64,000 nucleotides of DNA from Ciona intestinalis. Taxonomy: Eukaryota > Chordata > Ascidiacea > Phlebobranchia > Cionidae. Below the pieces are notes generated by a model that made no database searches, was not told the DNA's origin, and saw nothing but the letters and a program-made list of their open reading frames with translations. Numbering within the stretch: position 1 is the first letter of the stretch; each line of letters begins with the position of its first letter. Location: the NCBI RefSeq assembly GCF_000224145.3, contig NC_020166.2, positions 1,235,111 through 1,299,110 on the forward strand, written 5' to 3'. Position numbers and translations under genes: made by a program. Below are positions 1 through 16,374 of this stretch, piece by piece.

Positions 1-1861
1 GCTGCTTGGTTGTATTCCCAGGTGGGCAGTTCGAATGCCAATCAATATTTAATGATTGTTTATTTTTCGTCAAGAGTTAAAAAGGGAATAAGATGATTGT
101 AAGATTTGCATTTTATTAGAAATTATGACTAATAGCACGGTGGTTTAATATTTTTAATAGAAGTTGTTACACACCACCGTATTTAAATGTCCATCCTTAA
201 AATGTTTATTTCACAATGCTAACTTGAAGGTTAGGTTTACAAAATATAATCACTAACAAGCCAAGACACAAAGCTTTCAAAAGATCTGTTACAACTCAAT
301 AGATACGATTCGACAACAGGCTTGAAATAAGTCCCTGTGGTACGGTGACGTCATCGCAGCAGCTTTGCGGCGACGTTTCAGTATTGACTTTTTGGATGCG
401 GAGGGCGGGTAAGGTCGCGCTACGAGTACGGATTAAACGGTTACGTGTAGCCTAATAGTGTTATGTTACTGTGCAGTTAGAGGGTGCTGGCTTTTGGACA
501 TAGATAGAAAAGACACTGCTTTTAAGACAGGGACTAAATTTGAACGTTTTAAATTTGAATATATTAAACCGATAAGTGTAACTGTGTTTACTGTAAAGTT
601 AAATTGTATAGGCTTTGGACGTGTTAACGTGAATATGAGACACACTGCGTATAAAGACGGGTATTAAACCTGTTTTAAATTTTAACAGATTTGTTACTAC
701 ATTATTGCTAATTGATTTTGGTTGTATTTGAAGTGAGGTTGGTGGATTTAATAAGTACCAAAGCTTTTAAAGATGTCGTCTCCGGAAGGCTGGAAAGTGT
801 CACTGAAAACGGTAGCAACCATAACGGTAACACCAGCAATATAGATATTGGTTCAACATGCGGTGCCACAACAACATATGCAACGGGTGAAGGTGGAGGT
901 TTACGTCAGAGGCGAACATCTGAACATAAAAAGACAGAAACAACAAGACAAAGAAAGAACTCCCCACAAAAGGCAAAAGGGTAATATACTATAGGTTGAG
1001 TTAAGATGACCCATGTTATTATTTTATTTTATCGTCCTATGATAGTAAACAAATAATATTTACGGATTTATTTGATCATATTCTAACGAATCCAAAAGAG
1101 CATTTAAAGCACTTATAATCAAGTATATATTTATGTTTACAAAGCTGGGCAGATTAGCAATCTCGTATAAGAGATACCGGTTTTCATTGAGCTTCAAAAT
1201 TTTACGTTTAATAACCAGAACAGGCAATGTAGTTTGATTCGTGTTATATATATAATCATCTAATGAAAAGATGGGCAGTGGTGCCTGGTACTATATATAT
1301 TAGGTGCAACCAAGTCAGGAACAATTAGGTTTCATTTTTGTTGTTTAAGACTTTCAAGGTTTTATTTCTGTTGTTTGAGACTTTCAAAGTCGAATTAATT
1401 TTAAGTTTTAAACTGTCGGAATGTGGTTCAATTATCTGATTAAATATAAACTTAAGAATGAAAATTACGAGATGTCAGTTTCCAGATGTCCCAATATTAG
1501 AAGCCAAGTTTAGTTTTCAATATTTTTTGTTCTTATCCAATTTATTCAAACATAAACGCATAGTTCTGTAATCATAACGTGTGGGTAACACGACTTTACA
1601 ACCAAGAGCATTTTTGGCTTGATGTCGTTACTGTTATGAGCGCGTATGTCAATTTTGGACAAGACACCTAGCGGTAATTGCTCCAGCCAGGTATAGCCCC
1701 CTACATGGGCTTTCCAAAATATCAACCATTAAAAAATTCCCAATCAAGCAAGCACTCGCAAAGTTACATACCTGGTAACTTGTTAGCGAACATGGGGCGT
1801 ATGAAACAGGACACATATGGTATAAAGTCGTTGCCCCGCCACTTAAAGATAAACAAGATAA
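1..1861. other. 5' flank of the Rab gene; possible 5' exon at about 712-980
   Basis: No gene is certain here. A low-complexity frame open from 712 ends at a good donor (AGG|GTAATA, 980/981) that leaves two bases. The Rab exon has a possible acceptor at 1880/1881 that needs exactly two bases, so the two would splice in phase into a hydrophilic N-terminal extension like that of vertebrate RAB12. The frame has no in-frame ATG and is closed by a stop at 709-711, so it can be only part of an exon set or a 5' UTR. The head of a MITE-like sequence begins near 990. The rest shows nothing recognisable. Confidence 0.3.
346..409. promoter_or_regulatory. Candidate promoter of the Rab gene: CRE and GC box
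   Basis: A perfect CRE octamer (TGACGTCA, 346-353) and a GC box (GGCGGG, 404-409) sit in a short GC-richer patch in otherwise AT-rich DNA, about 1.5 kb upstream of the first Rab codon I can place. Position and motifs suggest a core or proximal promoter. The octamer is frequent across this window, also in coding DNA, so its presence alone is weak evidence. No TATA box was convincing. Confidence 0.35.
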
Positions 1862-4290
1862 ATGTATTCGTCACTTCACAGAAGCAAAGATGACGGAAGC
1901 TCATCTCCACTGCTCCAACATCCAACTGTTGATCTTAAGTTACAAATGATTCTCATCGGAGACAGGAACGTCGGGAAGACATGTTTCTTGGAGAGATACA
2001 CAGATGATTTGTTCCGAGAAGAGTCAAAGTCCACAGTCGGTAAGACCTTGTAACCCTCACAGAAACATATAATAATACCCTTTGTAGTGTTTTTTTAACC
2101 TCCTTTTTGGGGTAAAACATTAATATAGTAATGTGTGTTTTTAGCTACTGAGAGATTGTATAAAAAGAAATATGAGCACATAAATGGTATGTTGATTTAT
2201 TTAAAAAGGGCGCGTCTAAAAGATTTGTTTATCACAAAAGAAATACATAAAAAACATGCATAATATATGTAAATGTGTGTGCCTGTACCTATATGACAGT
2301 TTCATTTTATAGTAGCTGCGGCCTATTGATTGGTCTTTAATAATTATATTTGCCACACAAGTAGACAGTGTGTTTTACGACCACTGACAAGCACGGCATT
2401 GTGTAACTGAATAGGATTTATTTTAGTTTCTGCTTTTATTGATCGGTTATCCTTGCAATGATTGTTGTTCATGCAGGAATCGATTTTCGCATCAAGACTG
2501 TCACAGTGGGGGGTAGAAGAATAAGGCTTCAAATTTGGTGGGTCGTACAGTCTGTAGTTGAAGTTAATACGAGTTGTGTATTTAACTTATGTTGAATGTC
2601 CTGGGCCGTGGTACTTGCTTGACAAAACAATCATGAATCCAGGAGTCACCAATCGGTGGATTAAAGTGACCGACATGCAAATCATCAGTCACACAAAGTT
2701 ATATACGTGGTAACTCGTAAAAGTCAGCGTATAAATTAAATCGGCCGTGGCCATTGCTCCGCCACACGAGTAAAAATTCATTCATTCATTCCAGGGATAC
2801 AGCGGGACAAGAACGATTTAACAGCATCACGACAGCTTATTACAGAAACGCACGCGGTATTCTTCTTCTATATGACGTCACAAACCCAGAATCATACCGC
2901 AACATTACAAAGTGGATGAAACTTATTGAGGAGGTGAGGGGGTTTAAGTTGTTAATACTTTTTTTAATTTTTAGAGACCATTTTTTAAAACTTTGGGTTG
3001 CTTTTAGATCCCATTTCAAAACCTCTCTTCATATACAAATTCTTTCGCTAGTATATGCCTTTTTAAAATACGTAAACGACGTCAATTCCAACAGTACGGC
3101 AGGAGTGACGTGGAAGTGGCGATCGTTGGAAACAAAGCGGATCTGGAGAACGTACAAGTCAACACACACAAAGCTAGAAACGTAAGTGGAAAAGTGAACA
3201 AACATATTGACGCTGCTGTCTTACATTTTCAATTTATATATCAAGTGTTTGGACTGCTGGTGGCTTGTGTTTACATGTGCGAATATAGTTTCGTTTGCGG
3301 TTTAAGTAAACACGACTTCTTTGCTTAAAGTATCAACTTTATACCTGTGTATGTTTGTTTTGGAGAACAAAAGTAACATGGTGTATATGTTTGTTTCGAC
3401 ATTTATAAATATATAGCAGTGGGGGTAAGATGGATACCGTTAAAACTGTCCCATATTTACTAATCGTGTTTTAAACAATTTAGAACGATCTTTTGTTTAT
3501 ATAGTAGGATGGGGGAAGATGGGCCACTTCTAGCACATAATATCTAAATATCCTGATTTTGCTTAAACAATTAACAGCTGAAGACAAATTAAGTCCTGAA
3601 GATACGGCTATATAATTCTGTAGATATTCTTTGTTTACAACCGAATGAGGCGAAAAAAGAAAACGAAAAAGTATACCATCTTACCCCAACTAAACTATCA
3701 TATTCTTATTTTCTATGCATGGCGTAGTTTACCATGTTTAATAGAATAGAATAATCAAAACAGCAAACCTAACACACAATTTACATTTCCCTTAACAGTT
3801 TGCCGAAAACTGCGGCTTCATTTTCTACGAAACAAGCGCCAAAGCAAGTTTAAACGTGGACACAGTGTTTGTTAATCTAATATACAAAATTCTTAAACAG
3901 GTCAGTCCATAAGTATAATGCGTTTATCATAGTCACAATATAATACACTTCGGTGTGATATAGGTTTACACAGTGGTATATATAGATCTTACCGCTATAC
4001 TTCTAACCAAGTATTGTTTGATCAGTTGGTTATATTATGATAACTCGTAGTTATAAAAAATACCAAGCAAATTTTGTCTGAGATAAAGTCCAAAGTCTCG
4101 TGCCCATATATAGCATTTACGAAATACATATATTCATTTGTAAAAGCTGAAGCCATAACTTTAGACAATAACTGTTATACATCAGATACCTCAGCCTCAC
4201 GAACGAAATCCACAAATCCGACGAAAAACAATGACGTCACAGGCATTATGCGAGGACGCGAACGCGAAGCGAAGTTACAAATGTTGCTGA
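1862..4290 (+). CDS. RAB12: Rab GTPase, RAB12-like
   Basis: Small GTPase of the Rab family. RAB12 in vertebrates controls membrane traffic from recycling endosomes to lysosomes and takes part in autophagy. Exons: 1862-2039, 2477-2537, 2795-2933, 3095-3181, 3799-3900, 4186-4290; about 223 residues, all phases close. In order the protein shows the P-loop GDRNVGKT, the KSTVGIDF switch I region, [13 protein letters not shown] (switch II, split by the intron at 2537), NKAD, ETSAK, and a C-terminal KCC for double geranylgeranylation. LERYTDD..KSTVG and RFNSIT.AYYR.A.GI fit RAB12 better than RAB26/37. The start is uncertain: ATG 1862 lies only 18 bases before an alternative acceptor. The last exon could begin at 4186 or 4195, both in frame. 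A SINE tail abuts exon 3. Confidence 0.85.
2600..2794 (+). repeat. tRNA-like SINE, 3' part, in Rab intron 2
   Basis: Diverged copy of the dispersed SINE. It keeps the GTGGTAACTCGTAA block, the CCGCCACACGAG block and the terminal CATTCATTCATT. The repeat tail runs straight into the CAG of the exon 3 splice acceptor at 2794. Confidence 0.6.
3412..3700. mobile_element. MITE pair in Rab intron 4
   Basis: A subfamily B head (GGTAAGATGGATACC near 3425) is followed at 3500 by a second head of subfamily A type. The block ends with the B-type right end (ACCATCTTACCCCAAC). It reads as one element inserted in, or recombined with, a relative. Confidence 0.6.
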
Positions 4291-5706
4291 CGTCATAATA
4301 GAAAGATCCAAAAGCTCAATGGATGAATCGAAACTGCATTGTGACATGTTGACTCGAATAATTGGCGCTAGCTATTCACGAATTCGCAAATCCACACTGT
4401 GTTAGTGGCTATATACAGATATGATCCAGTCGCATCACAAAACTGCGTTATCGTACATTCTATTCTATATGGGTGCGGTCCTGCGGCAAGGCAGAAAAAC
4501 GAATCTGGGGTTTGAATCCAAGTTGGCCCAATACCCAAATAGGGTGCTACCGCATATATCTGGTCAGCAGATGTTGAAGCGTGTCGTTTGGCCAAAGGTG
4601 GGCGATAGAGACTTCAATATCTTGTTATTATTGTAAATTTTGCATTTCAAGATGATGGTACTTATACGAAAATAATTACGGTACAACGCAGCACTGTCTT
4701 AATAAACCGTAAAAACGAAAACGAATATATAAACCTCCATGGTGTATAAGCTATGTGTGAAACCGAGTGTTACGTCAACATTTTTATTTAAAAGTTTAGC
4801 GGATATACGTAACAATATATAGTTGGAGCTATATTTATGCAAGTCGTAGTCATAAAAAGACAACTGAGAGACTGCCTTCTGTAACTAAACTACTACATTA
4901 ACGGGGTAACTATTCTTCTACTGTGGCGAATGGCGTTTATTTTCTCTCTTGCGGAAATTTATGCAGGTGAAAACGTGAGTTGAGAAAAAGTTTTATGTAT
5001 TTTCAAGATAATGCGAACTGTAAACTTTAAAATATAGTAAATAAGAAACACAATTTGCAAAATATTTCACTATCCACACTCTAAAAAATGTATATGCTGC
5101 TAATTTATGTAAAGTATGTTATCGCCATTATTTAAACAGGGTGATTTTTGACCGGTGGGCAATATTTACCCGTTTATTAGACAACGTAACATGTTGGGAA
5201 ATTTAGAAGGTGTTGGTGTTAATGTTATTTAATTTAAAGAGGTATATAACGGAAAGAACAACTATTGGACAAAAATGCGATTTATGATTGCACATACGTG
5301 CCCAAAGAGTTTAAATGTTCGATTCCGCAGCGAAATGAAACACATTCATTGGAAGTTGGGAACATGTTCTTGCATCTAAACAAGCCAGAGTGTTATCGGC
5401 GTCGTATACCAAGTGTGTCTTATTCGTATGCCTGAACATGTAACAGCAACAGCCGCACCAAACAACCCATCCGAGAACATAGTGTTATGTGTTACGGTTG
5501 TAAAAATAAAAAAGTACGATGTCTTGTTACGACTTGGTAGAACCGAAGTGAATAAAGAATGGGAACAAACAAAGTGGATTGGGTTGCCTCCATTTTAGAA
5601 ACTGCAGGTAACGATTTCTTAATTACTATAGCCCAGTCGGTTACTACAGTTCAAAGTTTTCTCTCTTGCGCTCCAAGCGCATACATATGCCGTTTTCTAC
5701 AAACAG
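4291..5706. other. Intergenic DNA after the Rab gene
   Basis: A possible poly(A) signal AATAAA lies at 4701-4706. A dispersed-repeat fragment is at about 4465-4560. A 61-codon frame at 5413-5598 has no recognisable motif and I do not call it a gene. Nothing else is visible. Confidence 0.4.
4465..4560 (+). repeat. Dispersed repeat C copy
   Basis: Block of the form CTATATGGGTGCGGTCCTGC followed by GGTTTGAATCCAAGTTGGCC. The same pair of blocks recurs near 38645, 42030, 44960, 46755, 55960 and 62330. The second block resembles a tRNA B box, so a SINE origin is possible. Confidence 0.5.
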
Positions 5707-6123
5707 AGAGCTGATGCATGCAGGGACCTACAAGGGATCAAGTTTAAAGACAGGGTCTACAAGATGGCGGATATAAATTGCTTAATGTACCCGGTGTATT
5801 GCAATATGACAACTAATAGGGATGGGTGGACCTTTGTAGCAAGCATCCATGAAAATGATATCAAAGAGAAAAGTAGGGCAGGTGATAGATGATCAAGTGA
5901 AAGAGAAAACAGCGCAGTTCATCCAGATGAAGACGGAAATTGGGAAAACAACAACACGTTTGGAAGAGTAAACGATGCTGCAAGATGTGACTTCAAGAAC
6001 AAAGCATCATATTTTTAACTCAATGCTGCGGGTATGAAGGCCTGGTACGTCACTAACAACACGACCATTCCCAACTACGAGTTTTCGGCCTATATTTGTT
6101 TCCACACTAAAATAACTTTTTGA
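5707..6123 (+). pseudogene. Intelectin-like pseudogene fragment
   Basis: About 139 codons in one frame match the N-terminal half of the intelectin fibrinogen-like domain: DGWTFVASIHENDIKEK (intelectin GGWTLVASVHENDMRGK), then GDR-SS, DEDGNWENNNTFG (GDGNWANYNTFG) and KAWYVTNNTTIPNY. Intelectins are secreted calcium-dependent lectins that bind microbial glycans. Two in-frame stops interrupt the match: TGA at 5890-5892 where the family has the Trp of GDRWSS, and TAA at 6016-6018. I did not find the glycan-binding C-terminal half downstream. The match lacks introns over its length, so it could be a retrocopy or an old single exon left from a dead gene. Function is very unlikely. Confidence 0.8.
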
Positions 6124-6183
6124 CAAAGTACGGTGGCAACTTGCAAGAGCTTTGACAAAGTACGAAGGCAACTTGCAAGATAT
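6118..6183 (+). repeat. Short tandem duplication beside the intelectin fragment
   Basis: A unit of about 31 bases containing TTGACAAAGTACG and GGCAACTTGCAAGA occurs twice in direct tandem, with one or two mismatches, at the point where intelectin similarity ends. Confidence 0.7.
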
Positions 6184-8680
6184 TTTTATTAACGGTCACT
6201 ACCAAGAAGTTTACAAATGTTCAGCTACTAATTCGGACTGTAATAAATTGTGTTTAAGATAGAAGTTTATGAAATAATGTTTAATTTTTAATGCTAAATT
6301 TTCGACTTTGTTAAACCGAAATTTACAAAAACAAATTGTCTATAAAGATGTGCAACGCGACCGAACTTTTCCAAGCAGTTAGATGACAACGTGACGTGAC
6401 AGTATATTGCGCTTAACGTGCAATTATGGTACATATATGACGTACATATATTGCACTATAGTTATATAGATTGTTCTGAGAAAAACTATAGGGTCGCATT
6501 TTACAAATTAACGATCGGAGTGATGCAATGGTTTCACTATATGCAACAAAGATAATAAACCGCAATGTCCACCAGCGGCCCGGCTACAGGATCCAAAGTA
6601 CCCACGTGATTTTAAAATCACTTCAGAAATTGCTGAATAAAATAAAAAACAAAATATGGCCAACTGAATCTATAGATTTTTAAAAAGCATGGGGTTTGAG
6701 GGATGAAATGGCAAATCAGAGGGAAATTGTTTGTTCGCAAAAGCTTGTTTGTCAGCAGATCGATGTCTTAATTATGCGGGGCATTGCAACAGTGGGACGA
6801 GTTCCAAGATAACAATTAAGTCTAACCATTTACATACTACGCTATGCGAGCGTAATAAGCTGGCGTTATGCGTCTATCATCACAGCAATTAAATCAGCCA
6901 CCGACAATATGAGGCTACAGAAATTGGCAAGCAGTTAAAGCCGTTAACCTAATCCTGTCCATCATAAGACATCAAAGTATAGACAAGGGAGGGTATATAG
7001 TAATGGTTTTAATAAGGGACTTGTTTTGTTAAAGTAACGGGAAGGGAGAAGGTTATCATCTCTTACAGCAATTCTGGTTGAGGATGAATCAAACCACAAT
7101 GCAAATCAATAAATATCTAAACTAGCAAGTCAATCCAACAAAGAACCAGTGCAAACCATAAACATGAAAGTGCTATAATTAATTCAAATAAAGCTCAGAT
7201 TTTATGAGTTTTTAACCTGGTACGGAAATATAATAAACATTTTTTCCATGAACTACAGTGGTCTTATGCCAGTGATTGCACATAAACTTAGAGGTATACC
7301 ACAAACCTCTGGTCGATATATCGCTCACACAAAAGAGCGCAAATAAACAATGTCGGTTATTATTTATCATGTCCTACGATCTCATTGTATCTCAACTCGT
7401 ACTCCGTAGCGAGCTGTGTCACTCATCAATTAAAATCATAAACGATCCTCTGATGCTGGTTTAACGCAGCGGCAAAAACTTTTGTTCTCGGGGTCTGTTT
7501 CGCGTCAAAACGTAGCGAATATCGGTGGGCAGCTGATGGTGCGGGGGCGGCACTTGAAAGGATTTCTTTTCATCCAATCTTAGTTCAAAAGTAAAACCTT
7601 CCGGATAATACATTTCGCCTTCAAAGCGTGAAGGGTACATGCCTGGTTATACAACAGCGGCCAAAGGCGTATACGTGTTACATATTGGCTGTATAACGAA
7701 AATCTACAAGCGAATTATACGAACAAGTTACCACCCCGATAGAGCATTAAAATTTAAAGTATCCTACCAGCGGTGAGGTAACGACTTAATATTATGAAGT
7801 TAAGATTAAAATATTCCGAGAAGGTCGTTGAGTCACAGCGACGCTCGTTCTTTGGAGCATTTTCCCATCAAACAGATCACGCCAAGAGGCGAAGGTTCGC
7901 CAACCTCGCGCAGTACAAGTCTATTCCCGTTGGGCTGTCTCACACTTCAATACAAATCCATTAACGCGCCAACGTCACATTGTGATGCGGTCCTGCCGAT
8001 CCAGCGGCGTTTGGAAAAGTTGCATCAAATATTAACTCCACTTACGCAACGGAGGCGTGAGAATAAGGACAGGAATGTGATCTTACGACAACATTAAAGG
8101 AGACTCGAACCTCCGCGTTGCAGTGGCTCAGTGAAGGCAATGGTGAAGGGTTGGATCAGCAGCGTAAATTATGAGTTTTAAAGCAACATCGGTACTAAAG
8201 TGACCGAACAGAAATAAAGTAGCTGATATCATATTTAAGTTCAAGTTAGTATATACAAGCAACACGAGATGAACATGTGAACGGATAAGTAAACTGAAAC
8301 AACATAGAGCAGATTGTATTAATATCGTAGTTATAGAACAGGTTACATGTGTTTCGGCGTAACCAATATTTTAAAATAGGAATATGTTTATCTCGCGTGG
8401 GGACAAAATATTTCACACAACTAAGCGATTATAATTAAGTTATCACGCTGTAAACGACGTCCAGTTACCTATTCTAAGATATAAGTGTTTTTTAAAGATG
8501 TAATGCATTATTTAACCGAGTAATTGTACACATTGTTACACCTTACTGTTGGGATGGTTATATATATGTACACAAATACTAATGTTTGTTGCAGGGTGTA
8601 GATACTTTACAAGCAATGGTGGTTTAGTAAGAACGGTGCTTATAGCAGATAAGAAGGAATTGCCAACTTGCATTTGGGTT
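6124..8680. other. Upstream region of Prrx
   Basis: No supported gene. A GC-richer stretch at about 7800-8120 with an 89-codon + strand frame stands out but has no family signature; a 5' UTR exon or regulatory DNA of Prrx are possibilities. A weak acceptor-like TTGTTGCAG lies at 8586-8594, so the first coding exon may begin there. Confidence 0.3.
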
Positions 8681-14634
<5,954 letters not shown>

Positions 14635-14884
14635 ATAATACAACAGAAGTGTTTGTGACGCGTATAAAGATTCGTAGCTGCCTATTGAATCATCTCAGAA
14701 CGTACATTCATGGGTGTAGTTGATGCCTTATTATTATTTTTTCAGTTAGTTCCGCTTTTAAAAATTGTGTTTGTTTTCTGAAAGTTCACGTAGCCTTGCG
14801 ATTTCTGTGTACCTTTTGGGTAACTCTGTTTTGTCTATTTTATTTTGCCTATTTACCGTCTGTATTACTCGCTGCTAGTTCATG

Positions 14885-14890
14885 AATAAA
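14885..14890 (+). other. Poly(A) signal of Prrx
   Basis: Canonical AATAAA about 250 bases after the Prrx stop codon. Confidence 0.5.
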
Positions 14891-15087
14891 GTCGCCAAGT
14901 CAGCTGCATATATCTTTGTTTAAGATTTTCTAAATATTGTGTGCTTTATTGCTTTTATTGTTAGATACGCGACGTAAATTAAGTTAGATACGCGAGGTAA
15001 AATATTACACACTCTATAATTACGTTCCTTGAACAAATAGCCTTGTTTAAGTCGCCATTTTAATTGTTAAGGTTTAAGTATTACACA

Positions 15088-15285
15088 TATAGAGTACGTT
15101 GGGGTAAGATGGATCATGTTTTTATTTTCGTTTATTGTCTCATAATATTGTAGTAGAATGTTTACAGAATTATATATACGTATCCTCACGATTGTAAAAC
15201 AGCCTTGTTAAAATACGATTATGGAATATACATATTTACGTGCTAACGATATATCCACATTTTTACCCAACAATAGTATTACCGC
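15088..15285. mobile_element. MITE subfamily B copy
   Basis: Opens GTTGGGGTAAGATGGATCATG and closes near ATCCACATTTTTACCCAAC. Internal order is inverted relative to the copy at 46888, consistent with the opposite orientation. Confidence 0.6.
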
Positions 15286-15479
15286 CATATTGGAGTTTAT
15301 GATCTAATCCAAATTAATGGCGTGTAATTTTTCGGGAGAAATCCGTGTGGTGTATCGGAGATCTTTAAATGATAATTTATTCATAATTCAAGTAAATCTT
15401 GCGAGTTTAATTAAATGAGACGCGAGATCGTCTGAAACAAAACGAAACATATTGAATTTATCAAGCAAAATTTACTCAA

Positions 15480-16160
15480 TAACGCCAAGCCCACTGGGCT
15501 GATTGTTCAACGTTGTGACTGCTTTATTAAATCACTGCCGAGCTTGGTAAAGAAGAGTCTTTTTGCGCTCACATATACTGATGCGCTCAGGTTATATTAG
15601 GTACAACAGGCAGCGCCAGGCGGTGTGAGCGGGTATTGTGTTGTTGCATGCGTTCCGGGACTGCGGACAGATAGTGGGGTCAAAAGTCCGCCTTGATAGC
15701 TATTCATTAGAGGCAATGAAGCAATAAATTATGAACACGGCATCAAACCGGGTATGGGGCCTCTCGGGACGCCCAACGCTCCCTTGCCGCCGCTATCTAA
15801 GTATAGCGGCCTATCGGATATCTTTCCATTAAGCAATTAAACCCCGCGCGTCGAGCCATGAGATCACAAGCAAGAGCGGCTGAGATCGGCTTTGACCGAG
15901 CGGTCGCGAGCCCATTAGGCGGCCTTGGTGCGCGGGAAAGCCGGCGCAGCTCTGAGCACACCGGTCCCAGCGGTGGTTAGCGCAGTAACCGCGCTAAGCA
16001 ATAAACAGCGGGCGTGAGGTTGCAGTTTCGCCACTTTCTCGGGTCGTGGCCGGGTGACGACCCCAGGCGCACCCGCAGAGAACTTAGGCAGCAGAGCTGA
16101 GTTTAATTACGCGACGTTAAGCGCCCGACGCCCGAAAGTTCTGCCAAGAGCCGATCGCGG
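15480..16160. promoter_or_regulatory. GC-rich non-coding island
   Basis: GC and CpG content rise sharply here against AT-rich surroundings, and no frame looks coding. It holds an 8-bp perfect inverted repeat (GCCGCTAT / ATAGCGGC, 15789-15810), TAAT-type and CAATTAA homeodomain-like sites, and several GATAG/TATC sites. It lies between two 3' ends, so it is not an obvious promoter of either neighbour. An enhancer, an unannotated non-coding gene or a CpG-rich promoter are all possible; I cannot decide. Confidence 0.35.
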
Positions 16161-16374
16161 TTAACTTCAACGACAGTCATCTGTTCAGTGAATATCAAGA
16201 TGCTTAATATACGCAGGCACTGCGGTTAAATACGTGCGTATACGGCTGAGTTATGAATATCAAAGGATGCGTATATTGACAACACAATTAACACAACTAT
16301 AGCTACAACAACTAGTAACCTTAACATAAAGACGCTGTACAATAAAACGTCACTGCTGATAATGAAACATAACT

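Larger units (their letters stand above)
14635..16374. other. Intergenic DNA between convergent Prrx and FAM187-like genes
   Basis: A poly(A) signal AATAAA at 14885-14890 fits the Prrx transcript. A subfamily B MITE lies at 15088-15285 and a GC-rich island at about 15480-16160. No coding frame is supported. Confidence 0.5.

Noticed and set aside
7828-8097. 89-codon + strand frame upstream of Prrx
   Set aside because: No family motif, and no splice path into Prrx exon 1 could be shown; mentioned only as possible UTR or regulatory DNA.
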